Assembly: GCA_025093555.1 (NCBI GenBank)
Contig: JAIWNF010000002.1
Coordinates: 1,459,115 to 1,523,114 of the forward strand
Source of the DNA: Circinella umbellata
Taxonomy: Eukaryota; Mucoromycota; Mucoromycetes; Mucorales; Lichtheimiaceae
Direction: 5' to 3'
Length of the DNA: 64,000 bases
How positions within the stretch are numbered: the stretch's first letter is position 1; each line of letters begins with the position of its first letter. The notes below the pieces were generated by a model, which worked only from the letters and a program-made list of their open reading frames with translations, was not told the origin of the DNA and did not search any database. Shown in pieces: positions 49,101 to 61,005 of this stretch. Both the position numbers and the translations under genes were made by a program.

Positions 49101-50702
49101 ATTGTATCAAGTAAAAATTGGTACGCGACCACAACATAGTTAGTTACAATGGTAAAAAAAATGGGCTTGTAGTGAGATAATAAGATGTGCATCTCTCTAT
49201 ATATATATATATCATACTCTATACCTCCACTATATTTTCTCTACTAAGTAGAAATTTTTCAGTTATTAAGACCACTTTTTTTTGTATATATTTATAGAGG
49301 TATATGCACAATCTAGGGCAAAGAAGCAAATCAAATTTATCCATAGACACTAGTCACTAAAATCATCCAATTTATTAAACTTGATTTGTTAGCGGTATCT
49401 ACTTATAAATAGTACTTTTTTTCTCGCAATTTGTCTTTAACAGTAAATTAAAGTAAAAAGGATATTCGTAAATCTATTCTGTGGAATGATTTGCAAAATC
49501 CTATCATAAATGTAGATTATAATTCCCTTTTTTTTTTATTCCCGAACATTCTTTTTTTTTTTTATTCACCTCAACATTTGATTTTTCTCCGAAAAAAACT
49601 TTCTATTAATTAATTGAATGTTCTTAGATTTTTCGATAAAGTAAGTATGTTTCATTTCTTGTTACATGTTTTTTTTAGTACTAAAGAAGTCATTCCAAAT
49701 TTTTATGCTGTACCTTTGATGCAAATATGTATACTTGTAGAAACTATAAACACAGTTGTTTAAATGCATAGTCCATACAAAACGAAATAAAGAAAACATG
49801 TAATCTCCCATAGCAACGCTTTTGCTGATATACACTTTCAGCATCGTAGATTCGTCATATATCGGATCAAGTAATTATACGTAGGTACTCTCTATGTTTG
49901 TTTTATAACTATTCCCCATATATCCATTTATAAATTAAATAATTCCCGGAATCTATGCATAGATTGCGCTAGAACAATGGTCTATTTATGCATGATAGTA
50001 GTTCATTCTCAAATGCTATAATTATTTAAAGTATAATAGAATATATCCGTTTCTTTAATTATTAATTTTTTATTTTCTCGCAATATATCCCTTCTCCCTC
50101 GCTTTAAACCTTTATTATTATGATATACTCTTATACAATGATTGTCCGCTACAGGAATATCAAATGCACTCTTTTTTTTTTTTTGAACTACGTCGGATAT
50201 ATAAAAAAACGAGGTGTCAAATATTATGTAACACCAGAAAAAAAATAAAGAATGTTTTTCCGATCTGCCCAAAAAAAAAAAAATGTTGAGAAAGGCATAT
50301 ATAACAATTAGGATCGAAAATATCATGTGAAAACTTAGTACTCGCATAATGCAAAAAAGAACAAAAGGAAAAAAGTGGCTAAAAAACAGCCCCAGAAATT
50401 GGTGTATAATTTTTTTTTTAATTATAGAAAAAAAAAATGCATGCTAATTAAACAAGATATGGTTGAATTGGGGGGGGGGGTTGAAGAAAAATAAAAAGAA
50501 AAAGAAATTTCTTTTTAGGATAATTAATATATAGTAACGTTTTTGATTAAATTGATATCAACAACGTTTTTGACAGATTTTTGTTATATGTATAAAATGT
50601 ATAGAGAGGATGTTAAAGGATGAAAGAGGGATGGGGATAAAATTTTTTGATCGGGAAAAAAAAAAATGCAATTGAAAGAAGAAATGAAAAAAAAAAATAT
50701 TT
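46150..50702. other. long intergenic region
   Basis: About 4.5 kb with no supported gene. The first 300 nt are T/C-rich 3' flank of GLN1. Near 48380-48640 there is a patch of more mixed composition (GTAACACACTGCTATTCACT, then GTGAGCCCCCCCAGCC) that may be an old repeat, without visible inverted ends. TA repeats near 49198-49212. Confidence 0.4.
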
Positions 50703-51683
50703 TTAATTTGCCTTTTTAGAGGCGGAAGCAGCAAGACGTTTGCCATAAGTACGACGAGCGAAATCGACGAACAAATAAGTAAGAGGTAAAAGATAACCAA
50801 CATTGATGGAGACAGCAAAACGTTGACCGGGAGTATCAAGACAAGAAGGAACAAACAAGTAGCTAATTGCCAATGACATACCAACCAAGAATTGACTGAT
50901 TTGAATAGAGGTCAAGTAACGCTTTCCGGGAGGATGTAAACCGACAGAGGTAGCAGCATAGTAACAGTACATAACAGAGTGAACAAATGAGTTGAATAAA
51001 ACAAAAATCCAAATGGGAGTTGCCTTGTAACGAATACCAGCCCACATGGTCAACATGGCGCCAGAATGATGGTATGTTTGCAACAATGATGAACGACGAC
51101 CCTTTAAGAGAATGATAGCAGTATCAATGACTTCATAGAACTTGGATAAATAGAAAAGATAACCCCAGTAGCCCAACGAATCATCCCACAAATTTTCATC
51201 CTTATCACAATACTAAATAGAATAGAAAACAAATTGTACAAAGAATTAATATAATTATTTCGTTTCCTTCATTGTAAATCCTTCTGTTGCTCCTCCTTCC
51301 TTTGTATCTCTATCCACTGTATTATATAAATATTTCTAGCAACTTACAGCATCATGCATTTCAACATCTCGTTGGAACCAAGAACGTCTCATACCATTAG
51401 CCATGTTGTAAAAGGTGATCATGGAATAGATAGCGAGAGCCAAATTATGCAAAAAGATAAATGCAGTAAACAACTTGCTTGACGACGATGCATTGGCAAC
51501 ACCTTGTTTCTTTGCTTCAACACGGGATAATTTACCAGACTTTGGGTTAAGAAGATGGATGGTTAAAGCATAAGTACCAGCAATAGCAACTGGGGTTTTC
51601 CAATCCATAAAGAATTCATAATATTCTGGGAAAGGAATATTAGGAATTGTGGTGAGTTGATCAATGACACCGTCGACACTCAT
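50703..51683 (-). CDS. ELO-family fatty acid elongase (PUFA/GLELO-like)
   Basis: Exons 51683-51348 and 51212-50703 join to 281 residues with about seven hydrophobic spans. Family blocks: LFTAFIFLHNLALAIYSM, SLGYWGYLFYLSKFYEVIDT (the KxxExxDT motif), the histidine box LLQTYHHSGAMLTMWAGIRY, then FNSFVHSVMYCYYAATSVG. The C-terminus GKRLAASASKKAN is basic, as in ER-retained elongases. Known role: 3-ketoacyl-CoA synthase of the ER elongation cycle. The box reads QxxHH, with Gln replacing the first His of HxxHH, a variant recalled from some polyunsaturated-chain elongases such as Mortierella GLELO and Isochrysis IgASE1. A substrate such as gamma-linolenoyl-CoA is therefore plausible but not shown. 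Confidence 0.92.
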
Positions 51684-52307
51684 AATGATATATTAAAAAA
51701 GAGTGTTCGATTAGAACGGAATAAAAAAGAAAGAGAAATAGATGGAAAAGGGGAAACAGGGATAAACAAATAAAAAAGGTTTCTCGGTATTTATATGAAT
51801 AGTTTTTCTGAATCGGGCGAATTTTTAAAACTATGGTTGGTTGTTGGTAAAGCTTCTCAACTTCCAAACAATTAGAGAAAAAAAAACTCAGATTATCCCC
51901 AGACTTTGGGTTTTTATTCAGTAACCAGAAACATTGGGTTCAAGGAACAAATCAGTTCATGTGAGCTCACGTTTTTTTTTTCTTTCTTCTTGATATTTTA
52001 ATTAAGATAAGACTAATAGCGGATCAATAGTAAGTCGTAAAAATAAAACTCTTATTTTTTTAATTTAAATAAATCTCTATTGTTTTTATATTTATTTTTA
52101 TATGTAATTTAATTTCATCTATAAGTTGGGGTTTTGGGGGAATGTTGTTTAATGTGATGATTTGATATGATAGGAGAAAATGTATATAAGAGTTGTGAAT
52201 TGAATAACATATACATATAAATGTCTTATACAACCAAGACAAGTGAGGAAATTTGAACAAACAGGGTAACCTTTTCTATCTTGTTTTTAAATCTACGCAT
52301 TTTTCTA
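51684..52307. other. intergenic region
   Basis: 5' flank of the elongase gene and 3' flank of the thioesterase gene. AT-rich; no feature recognised. Confidence 0.45.
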
Positions 52308-53586
52308 TTAAGGAGCAGTAGAAGTAGTATTAGCAGGCATACGAGGACTAATATATAATGCACTTGCTTCAGTCAACAAAGCTCCATCCAATGCACTTTC
52401 TATTCGTGCATTAGAATATGCTTTACGTCCTTCCACTCGATCCAATTTTCCTCGAATAACAACCCATTGACCAGCTTTGCATGGTTTACGATAATCAACC
52501 GACAAATTTGCAGTGAAACCAGTATAATTTGGTAAATTAGGAAGGGACTAAGATAGGGAAAGCAGGTGCGGAGCAAGAATATATAATTTAGAATCATAAA
52601 CAAAAATGATATCATCAAAAAGTATTAATGTAATGAAAAAAAGTAACTTACCACATAAGCTAAATGTTCATCAAGCAATGTACCAAGCATACCTCCATGG
52701 ATAATACCTGCATGACCACATCTAAATATTTATAACCCAAGCATTCAATTAATTTTTTGTTCTAAAAATGAAAATTTCGAGTTTTTTTCTTATCTTTCTC
52801 TTCCTTTTTTTTTTCTTCACGACTCTATACATTTCAACAAAGCAAGCAAAAAAAAAAACTTACAATTTACGACCAAGATGTAAAACAACTATACATTCTG
52901 TCTTGTCCTTATTAAAAAACTTCAAAGGTCTTAAAGCAATTTTATCGTCACCACGTAATGTTGAAGCTGTCAAAGAAACATCATGAGCTTCTGGTGACAT
53001 GTGACCATATGCTTTTACTTCAAACCAATCAGGCGATTCAGAAAGTTCTTTTACAATGTCTAAAGTTTGTTGTTCTTGAAATAATGCTTCTTGTTCTGGA
53101 CTAAACTCAAAACCTTGATTTCTTCGATCGACAGTTGCCTCTGCACCAGGTCCATGACCATTCATTAAGTTAGCAGAAGGTCCCATGGACATACTAGGTA
53201 ACAATAATTCACTTGTAGTTGTATTGCCTGTCATAATTCTCGGTCTATATACTATTTAAAGAAAAGATAAAAAAAAAAGAGTCAAGGGGAGGAGTAAGAA
53301 AATAGAAATAAAGGAAAAGAGAGAAAGAGATAATAGAATTGCAACAGAGAAAAAAAAAGGGGGGTGGTAAAAAAGGAAAAGAAGAGAGTTCAAAAAAACC
53401 TTTAGAAAGAATAATGCGTTTATTAGTAGATCTAAATCTGTGGATCCATTTTTGTAATTGTACATTATGATTGGATGATGTACTGAAACGGTGTTTTGTT
53501 GTTATTATTGATGTTGATGTTAAGAATTTGAGAAGTTTTGATGTTCTTGTTATTGAAGAACTATAGTTTGTAGACAAGAAAATCAT
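52308..53586 (-). CDS. mitochondrial hotdog-fold (4HBT) acyl-CoA thioesterase, THEM4/5-like
   Basis: Exons 53586-53400, 53251-52864, 52730-52652 and 52547-52308 give 297 residues. Exon 1 encodes a Ser/Thr/Arg/Lys-rich leader (SITRTSKLLKFLTSTSIITT) with almost no acidic residues, like a mitochondrial targeting peptide. The hotdog domain holds CGHAGIIHGGMLGTLLDEHL with the HGG(M)xxxLLDE signature of PaaI/4HBT enzymes, then LPNYTGFTANLSVDYRKPC. Known role: hydrolysis of acyl-CoA thioesters. A second in-frame ATG in exon 2 (53234) could give a shorter form without the leader. The substrate is unknown. Confidence 0.85.
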
Positions 53587-55589
53587 TATCAGACCGAATT
53601 AACTTTTTTTTTTCTTTTTCTTCTTCTTAATATAATCTTTGTGTTATGATGAAAAAACTGATAATAAAAGTTTATTATTAAAAGAAAAAAAGAAAATGAG
53701 AAAAGATCGGGTAGAATGGATTGAAATGGACCTTGAAAAAAAAAAGTGTATAAAGTTATATATAAAGGATAAAAACTTTCGCACGACTATGAGTCTGACA
53801 CATCATCTACTTCCTTCTGATTTTAATTTATATATTGAAAAATTCGAAGAAACAATTAAATGTTTTGATTATTTAATTCATACAATTATTTATTTATTTA
53901 TTTTTTGCAGTGAAAAATAAAAGAATGGAATAACAATTTTACTGATATAAATGATACTTTTCTAACGCATCCTTTGAGAAGTGAGTAAACTTTTAGATTA
54001 TTGAATAAATATATTATCCATTATTTTCATTTGGCTTATCAATAACTGACGTCTTTTTCAAAGACCGCCTCCATAAACTTGGGTGACAATGCAATGAAAC
54101 ACACTTGTAACCTTAACTCTTCACTTTATAACTTTAATGTTTTTTTTTTTGAAATTCCTCACATTACTTTTCTTTTCATGAAAAGATATTCAAATGGGTA
54201 TTATAAAAGAAGAAACACCCACTTATTTTAATGCTGAGATAGATTACTATAATATGTTTTCAATAGAACATCAGTTGGCCTTTGCTTTCTGACGAGTACA
54301 TAGTAATTCGTCCGTATAAAAAAAAGGGGTACCTAAAGACGCGTCACCTCTGCTATTTCGAATGCTACATTATGAAAACCAAACTAGTGTGAAAGTTGAA
54401 ATTGGGTGATTTCAAACATCATAAACGAGAATCCATTAACTTCTTAGTCATATTAATAAATAAATGTAGTATATATAAGTTTTCTTTTACTTTTCAAAAA
54501 CAAAACAGTTAAAAAGTTATACATTAGCTAACTTTTCTTTTTTTGATTTAATAGTAATTTAATCGTGAGCTTCCCTACGTCCACGAGTTATTTGAAAAGA
54601 GATAAATTGAAGGTGAGTACTTTTTTTCTTAAAAAACACATAATACTTAATCATACTTGTTTGTTATTGAAAAATAATAATCAATCAATGCATAAAAAGG
54701 AAGTGTTATAAGTGTTATACTCATGAATAACTATGTACTATTTATACTGCTTTAGCATACATAATATTCACAAGATGATAAAATGATAGTGATATATTAT
54801 GATACCCTCTTGGAAAGTATCTTTGTTGGGCTAAAGTATGCACTACGATGAAAATTGTTCGTTTTATTAACGTCTCAGGTGAACACAGCATCAGTACTGA
54901 CATATTTGTTAAAGTTCACTACAAGCTGGTGCGACCTGTATGGCTATGGTGCATGAAGTCGGGAGTGCAAAAAAAAAATTGGTGCACGATTTCTCATCGG
55001 CCTTCTATAAGAGGACCAACCCCCTTTTAACCCTCCGGTTTAGTGTGAAAATTTTCCATAAAGTAATCTTTTCGCAATCTTGAAGGTAGATTTTTTTTTT
55101 ATTTTTTTAACTTCTACACTTGTATACTGATTATTTTTTGTTTACTCGAATCAGGTCATCTCCCTCAATTTGTTATTCCTGGGACCGACCAAATGTCCAA
55201 AAAAAGGCTTAAAGGTCAATGCATTTTTGATCCTAGTATTGTCAAGATAGTTGTCTGTAAGTTGACACCCCGCAATGGAAACTAAAAAGGTGCAGATACC
55301 GTAGTTGGGGCCACTAAAGCCAATCAGAGAAGAAGTTAATAAAATTAATAATCTAGGCCAATAGGAACTCGATTTAATAAAATCTGTTGCTATGTCTGGA
55401 ATTAATTTTTTTTGGAGAGCGAAAAGGTTGTGGGTGCCTGCATAACGCATTATAAAATATCTTTTGTTCTAAGTGTTTCATCTTTCCCACCGCTATTTTA
55501 TTCAACGCCATTTAACTCCATTCCCCCACATTCAACTACATTGAACCATATTCAAGCGCATTGAATAATTTTGTTTTTTTTTTTTCACA
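53587..55589. other. intergenic region
   Basis: No supported gene. A minus-strand frame at 55450-55151 (NALTFKPFFGHLVGPRNNK) is open for 99 codons but matches nothing I know. Just before the DUF6729 start, 55498-55568 carries short loose repeats of ATTCAAC/GCCATT (five times). Confidence 0.4.
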
Positions 55590-56622
55590 ATGGAGGGAAT
55601 TCTCAACTACAAAAAAAGAGGTCGACCTTCCGGTCAAAAGAATGCTCAAGGCCACAACGCCGGACGTCCTAAAAAAGTGGATAGCAAACAAAAAAAATAT
55701 CATTTACCTCTGTTAACAGGACTGTCAATAATAATATAAATAATAATTCTTCATCATCAAACTCATCTATGAATAGTACAGCAACGCCTGTACAAGAAGA
55801 ACCAATATCACTATTAGCGGATGATGATCATGTACCGCTTGGTGAAAATTTTTTTGACACCATGGTTCCTTCATCCGAAGAAGATAAATATGATGTATCT
55901 GATGATGATATTCTTGATGAAATTGATTGTAATGATGAATATGAAGACGAGGATATTAATAGACAAGAAGGTACTGAAGATATCATTGGCACTACATCCC
56001 AAGCACCCCACCATCAATATCCAAATGGCACTACAAACGTAAATGAAAATGAATCAAACAACACATCAAATGATAACGTGACAGAAATAGCTGGTGTAAT
56101 TCAAAAATATCTTTCTGATGTCCAAAAACGAATTGTTAGTGAGAAATATCCAGCAGAATACAATAGGGGAACGTTTTGGGTACGACCAAAAGATCCATAC
56201 TTTGCTTTACTTGATGATCTGAATCCAAATGGTCTTTATTATCCACGTATTTTTCTTTGGATTCCTCATTTACTACTTGAAAAGCTTGGAAAAACTTTGA
56301 AATGCCCTACGTGTAATTCTGATCTCAAGTCAAAAGGATATACAGATAAACCACGTCGAGTAGTGGATATTACTGAGTACGTAAGCGCTTTAAAATTTCA
56401 CATAACAATGCAAAGAATTTTGTTTTGTTATATTATGCCTTTTATTAACTGTTTTTATTTAATTCAAGTTGTTTTTATATTATGGCGTCACGCTATGACT
56501 GTAAAAATGAAAAGTGTTCATTTACGTCGGTTGCCAATAATGAAAATATTATCCGCCAACTCCCCAAGTTCCTCCAGTGCCAGTATCCTGGATATATGAC
56601 ACATAGAAATTGCTGCTCGTGA
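55590..56622 (+). pseudogene. DUF6729-domain gene, frameshifted and 3'-truncated
   Basis: Starts MEGILNYKKRGRPSGQKNAQ (AT-hook-like RGRP and GRPKK). A one-base break at the A-run near 55690 moves the frame to NRTVNNNINNNSSSSN and a long acidic region (YDVSDDDILDEIDCNDEYED). The domain follows: YNRGTFWVRPKDPYFALLDD, LNPNGLYYPRIFLWIPHLLL, a CPTC knuckle, KSKGYTDKPRRVVDIT, an intron 56377-56468, then CFYIMASRYDCKNEKCSFTS and LPKFLQCQYPGYMTHRNCCS. It stops at 56622, where a longer protein would be expected to continue. I recognise this as the DUF6729 arrangement of fungal (often transposon-associated) proteins; its biochemical function is unknown. The right edge abuts a transposase fragment. Confidence 0.65.
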
Positions 56623-56992
56623 TGATGATGCAAATATATTACAACAGTATGAATCTGTATCATCATGGATAGCACTTGGAATCAACTTCTTTTCCGAATG
56701 TATTTCCATTGACGAGGCTGGGTTCAATAGAAATATGCATCGATCTCAAGGTTGGTCTGACGTTGGATCACCATGCAAAATTACTACGGAAACAAAAGGA
56801 CCAAATATCAGTGTATTAGGAGCTATTACTGCGCATGGTGTCATCACATTGTCAAGACGAGAGGCTTGTGCACCAACAAACAAAAAAAGAAAAGCCAATG
56901 ATCCAGCATCTAAAAAAGGGACAACTAGTAGTGATTTTATGGAATTTATTGAACAAGTACTTACTGTTGTATCCAACACATATTATTCATAA
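56602..56992 (+). pseudogene. 5'/middle fragment of Tc1/IS630-type DDE transposase
   Basis: One frame reads EIAARDDDANILQQYESVSS then WIALGINFFSECISIDEAGF, with the first catalytic Asp in SIDEAGFN. It continues NRNMHRSQGWSDVGSP, GPNISVLGAITAHGVITLSR and SSDFMEFIEQVL, and stops at 56992. The N-terminal DNA-binding part and the second Asp and Glu blocks are missing. The 5' edge overlaps the end of the DUF6729 remnant in another frame. Known family: cut-and-paste DDE_3 transposases inserting at TA. Confidence 0.7.
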
Positions 56993-57027
56993 AGATAATT
57001 ATTTGTCATTCTAATTATTAAAGTATA

Positions 57028-57043
57028 GCGTATCTTTAATTAT
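57028..57043. repeat. target-site duplication, left
   Basis: GCGTATCTTTAATTAT, identical to 62412-62427 and directly followed by the T-run (poly-A tail on the minus strand) of the retrotransposon. Confidence 0.95.
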
Positions 57044-57073
57044 TTTTTTTTTTTTTGTATAAATTGTTTTTAT

Positions 57074-59640
57074 TTATTGAGGTAATTGATCCTCAATTTG
57101 AATGTGTGAAATATTAATGGATGATGGAGATAAAGATGTTATTATAAATGGGTAGCGGGAAAGAAGTTGTTGGTAAAATTGGCTAGCTATAATGGTATTC
57201 CAGGGTAGGTTTTGAAAAATCGAACGCCAATGCATTGACCAGATAGTTTGTAATATGAGACCAAAGTTTGGTAAATGAGCAGACCAATGGATGTTATCAT
57301 GGGTAAAACGTAGGTGAAGAATATCCCACAAGTGATCAGTAGAAAGCGGTGGGGCAGATGCTAATGTTGCTAAAGTTTGTTGCCAGAAAGCAAATTTAAG
57401 AGGACAATCCACAAAAAAATGGCGTACAGTATCCGGTTCCACCTCGCAGATGGGACATATGTTAGTTGGATGTTTCTGGGGCATGATATGATGGAGATGA
57501 ACTTTGCTAGATACCCTTTGTAAAAGTAAACGCCACCAAGCGGTGCGAGCACCATGCGGTATATTGGTTCGCCAAAAGAGTCGCCAGTCCTTGGGTAATA
57601 AAGTAGAAGTAATAAGCTGGGAAGAACTCGGCGAGGAGGAGAGGCTACTCTCACGCCAAAATCGACGAAGTCTACCTGGCCCTACATGTAAAACATTGAT
57701 GCGCTTCGGAGCAACTCTTCGACTGGTGGTGAATGATCGTGGTGATGGTAGTGTCCAATGGGACATTGGAATTCGAGTGGTTGTTTCTGATGTTGGTAGT
57801 GACAGAGGTTGGTTATCTTGAAGCGCCTGGTCAATCACGGAGTGTAGCTGAACATGACCCAATATAACTTCAGAATGTAAACGAGTAATAGTTGTAGGTA
57901 TGCGTCCTAGTTGAGTGGGTTGTAGAATGGAAAGAGAAGTTGATGAAAAGCTATATGCATCTGAAACAAGATAGCGTGGTGATATTGGTAAAAGGTTGTT
58001 GTTGTCAGATGTTTGTGTGATGACGGTGCAAAGAGGTAGATCCATTATAGCCGCTAATGGTGTGGTGGTAGGAAGAGAGAATGTTGGTAAACGCGGAATA
58101 AGTTTGATTAAATGCACTAGATGGGGGAGTGGAGAGCATAAACGTTGAAAGGAAGGAATGGTGAATAAAATAACATATGGTGATGGTTGACCGGTGTAAA
58201 TGTTAAATAATTGTTGTAATAGGAGAGTAATATATGAAGCTGGATGTTGAGTAGTTGGGGTGATATATAGGTGCTGTATGTATTTATGGTGGAGAGCTGC
58301 ATATTGGTCATGAAGATCTACTATAGCTAAACCACCATGTGATTTAGATGCATTGACATGACTCCAACGAGGATAGGGAAAAAAATCGAGAACATATTGT
58401 CGAACAAGACTGTTACATTTTTTAAGCCATGATGTCGGAACTATACACACTCTTAAAACATGCCATAGCCGAGATAATAACAAAGAATTAGCAATAATTG
58501 ATTTACCAAGTACAGATAAGCGACGTTGTTGTAAGAAGTCGACATGATGTTTAATTTTGTTGTATAATGATTCCAAAAAACCACCCAGTTGAGCCTGGGA
58601 GTGATATAAAGGGTAACCGAGATATGTAAGTGCATGTGGGTTATGTTGATCATGCCAGCGTGCTCCAAATGATTCCACTTGCGTCATCCAGTCTTCATGC
58701 AATTCACCATTAAGAGGAAATACAACGGTTTTTTGAAGATTAACACGACCATTGGATGCTTGTCCATAGACTGTAAGATGCCGCACAAGATGATTCCATT
58801 CTTGTGGTTGATGAAGAAAAACTAATAAGTCGTCAGCATACGCACAAATTTTGATTGGGTGTGAAGAAACAAATGATGAGTTAGATCGAAAATGAATGTT
58901 GCTTCGAGGGGGAAGGGGCGCAAGGGGAGCACCTTGAATTAATGGATCATTGATAATAGTATATAAAAGGGGTTCGAATGCAATATTAAATAGTAAAGGG
59001 GAAATAGGATCCCCTTGACGCAAATCTCGAAGCTGACGGACAGGCTCAGAAAGCCAGCCATTAATAGAAAGAAAGATAGATGTAGAAAAGAAAAGGGAAG
59101 TAATGGATGTTATAAACATGGGTGGAAAACCAAACCTTGCCAATGTCTGTTTGAGATATTCGGGATGCACCATATCATACGCCTTTTGTTGGTCCAACAT
59201 AATACCTACACCCGTTTGAAAATTAGGATTTGTTGAAGCTGCTTTGCGAGCATGACCCATAAGATTTTGTACTGCCCATCCATGATCCGATATTAATCTA
59301 TTCGCCAAAAATCCAGTCTGATATGGGTTAATTAAATGTTGTAGAAGGGGTTGTGTTCGATTTGCTAATAACTTGGTGAAGATCTTAGCATCAGAATTAA
59401 TCAACGATAAGGGTCGCCAGTTAGATAACAATTGTGGATCACCTTTTTTAAATAATAACACCATGCGAGTGCGCATCCATGATAAAGGATATGTGGCTTC
59501 TTGTAAAGCCAAATTTAACACCTTGAGCAACAATTCCAAACAACGAGCATGTGAAAGAAGAAAACGATATACCTCGAAGGATAAACCATCTAGACCAGGA
59601 CTTTTACCAAGAGGGGAATGTTTAAGTGCTTCTGTCAATT
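57074..59640 (-). CDS. LINE ORF2, reverse transcriptase part with zf-RVT
   Basis: Open for 854 residues from a TTG codon and for ~20 more codons upstream (about 59695) in the same frame, with no ATG start of its own. RT blocks in order: GKSPGLDGLSFEVYRFLL, LFKKGDPQLLSNWRPLSLIN, KLLANRTQPLLQHLINPYQT, GIMLDQQKAYDMVHPEYL (catalytic Asp), LRQGDPISPLLFNIAFEPLL, ICAYADDLLVFLH (catalytic YADD), LQKTVVFPLNG, and LTYLGYPLY. A zf-RVT domain follows: WRLFWRTNIPHGARTAWWRL and CPICEVEPDTVRHFFVDC. Known role: target-primed reverse transcription at the nicked site. All catalytic Asp are present. It is separated from the endonuclease part by a one-base frame break near 59692-59696. Confidence 0.9.
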
Positions 59641-59661
59641 CTGCTAAAGTAAAAACTGAAG

Positions 59662-61005
59662 TCAGATTTGCTTGTTGATTTGGGGATAATGTTTTTCCGG
59701 AGGAATAGAGGAAAGAATCGATTGTATAGCATCATTGGATACAGGTTCTGGTGCAAAAAGTGTGTCATAAAAAGCATGTGCCATGCCAAAAATTTCACCA
59801 TTAGTCGTCGCTTGAATGCCAGTTATTGGATCGCGTAAACTGGTGATGGTAACAGCGTCCTGTCGTTGTCGTAATACTCGAAAGAAATACTTGTTATTGC
59901 GTTCTCCTTTTTCATGCCATTGTGTTGCAGTACGTAATAAGAGTTGTTTGGTTTGGATTTCCTGGAAATTTTTTATTTCTTTATCAATTTCGTTTAGAGG
60001 TATAGAATATGTTGAACCATGTTGTCTAATAATTTTATGTCGACGTTGATGCAATTCACGGGTACGTTTTTTGAAATAACTACTATGCCGACGACTATAT
60101 TGTACTGTGGTTTCCTTAATGACAGTCTTTAATTGATCCCACTGCAAATCGGGAGAGATGGTGAGATGATCGGTCATATCCAAAAACTGTGTAATAGCTT
60201 CGTGTAAAAGTAATCGTAATTCTTCATGATCAAGTAATGTTGAATTAAAGCGCCAAACTCCTGGTCCACAATCAAGTGAGTTAATTTTGTAATCAAGCAT
60301 AAGTATTTCATGATCAGACCAAGAAACTGGTTGTTGTTCGGTATGAATGACACATGATCGATGTTGTGCTTGTATGAACATATAATCGATGATGGTGCGT
60401 TGAGTGCCACGAGTAAAGGTTGGAGCTGCTGATGATGGTGCAAGTACATCGGGTTGATCCAGTGAAAAGCAATTAGCATAATTGTCATACAAAAATTGTG
60501 TCCAAGGTCGGATTGCAACTGGTACCACCTCATGTAAGTGAAGATTAAAATCCCCTATGATTAGTGTTGGTCCCGACATATCTCTAAAACAAGGTAAGGA
60601 AAGGAGAGAAGAAAAAAACCCAGGTCGCTGTTGGATGTCTGCCGGAGCATACAGAGCCATTAGTGATCCAAGAGCCCCATGTGACGTACAAATAGTAGAG
60701 AAAATACAACGTTGGTCGGATGTCACATAGGTATTATCAAGAAAATACAAAGAATTAAGACATATAATGCCACAATGCTTTGTGAAACAAGAAGAAGAGC
60801 GGGGAAAAATGCGAGATAAAAGTAGTAAGTCAGCATCAGATAAATGATTATTTTGTGTTTTTGATACTTCCTGTAACGTGAGAATATCGATATCAAGAGT
60901 TTTAGAGCGAAGATACGCAATGAATTGCGATTGCGCCATTGTATGAGCCTCCTTCAGAAAGCTATTAGCATTCAAGGAGGCGATTCGGATATGGTTTTTT
61001 ATCAT
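59662..61005 (-). CDS. LINE ORF2, endonuclease part
   Basis: 447 codons from the ATG at 61005, overlapping the ORF1 stop by one base (TAATG). An APE-type endonuclease fold with all hallmark blocks: IRIASLNANSF, DILTLQEVSK (metal Glu), LMALYAPADIQQRP (Tyr), LIIGDFNLHLHEV (Asp/Asn), TIIDYMFIQAQH, and WSDHEILMLDYK (catalytic His). A linker follows (KKRTRELHQRRHKIIRQHG, then WHEKGERNNKYFFRVLRQRQ), as in L1-type ORF2. It stops at 59662, ~11 codons after the A-run where the RT frame opens. Known role: nicks the genomic target to prime reverse transcription. Confidence 0.9.
   Translation of the reverse strand: MIKNHIRIASLNANSFLKEAHTMAQSQFIAYLRSKTLDIDILTLQEVSKTQNNHLSDADLLLLSRIFPRSSSCFTKHCGIICLNSLYFLDNTYVTSDQRCIFSTICTSHGALGSLMALYAPADIQQRPGFFSSLLSLPCFRDMSGPTLIIGDFNLHLHEVVPVAIRPWTQFLYDNYANCFSLDQPDVLAPSSAAPTFTRGTQRTIIDYMFIQAQHRSCVIHTEQQPVSWSDHEILMLDYKINSLDCGPGVWRFNSTLLDHEELRLLLHEAITQFLDMTDHLTISPDLQWDQLKTVIKETTVQYSRRHSSYFKKRTRELHQRRHKIIRQHGSTYSIPLNEIDKEIKNFQEIQTKQLLLRTATQWHEKGERNNKYFFRVLRQRQDAVTITSLRDPITGIQATTNGEIFGMAHAFYDTLFAPEPVSNDAIQSILSSIPPEKHYPQINKQI

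Noticed and set aside
50009..50347. Hydrophobic 112-codon minus-strand frame near the elongase gene
   Set aside because: Phe/Ile/Tyr-rich translation of AT-rich DNA with no family similarity or splice logic.
55151..55450. 99-codon minus-strand frame
   Set aside because: No recognisable family, no promoter or intron signals, and it lies in a repeat-rich flank; length alone is not enough.
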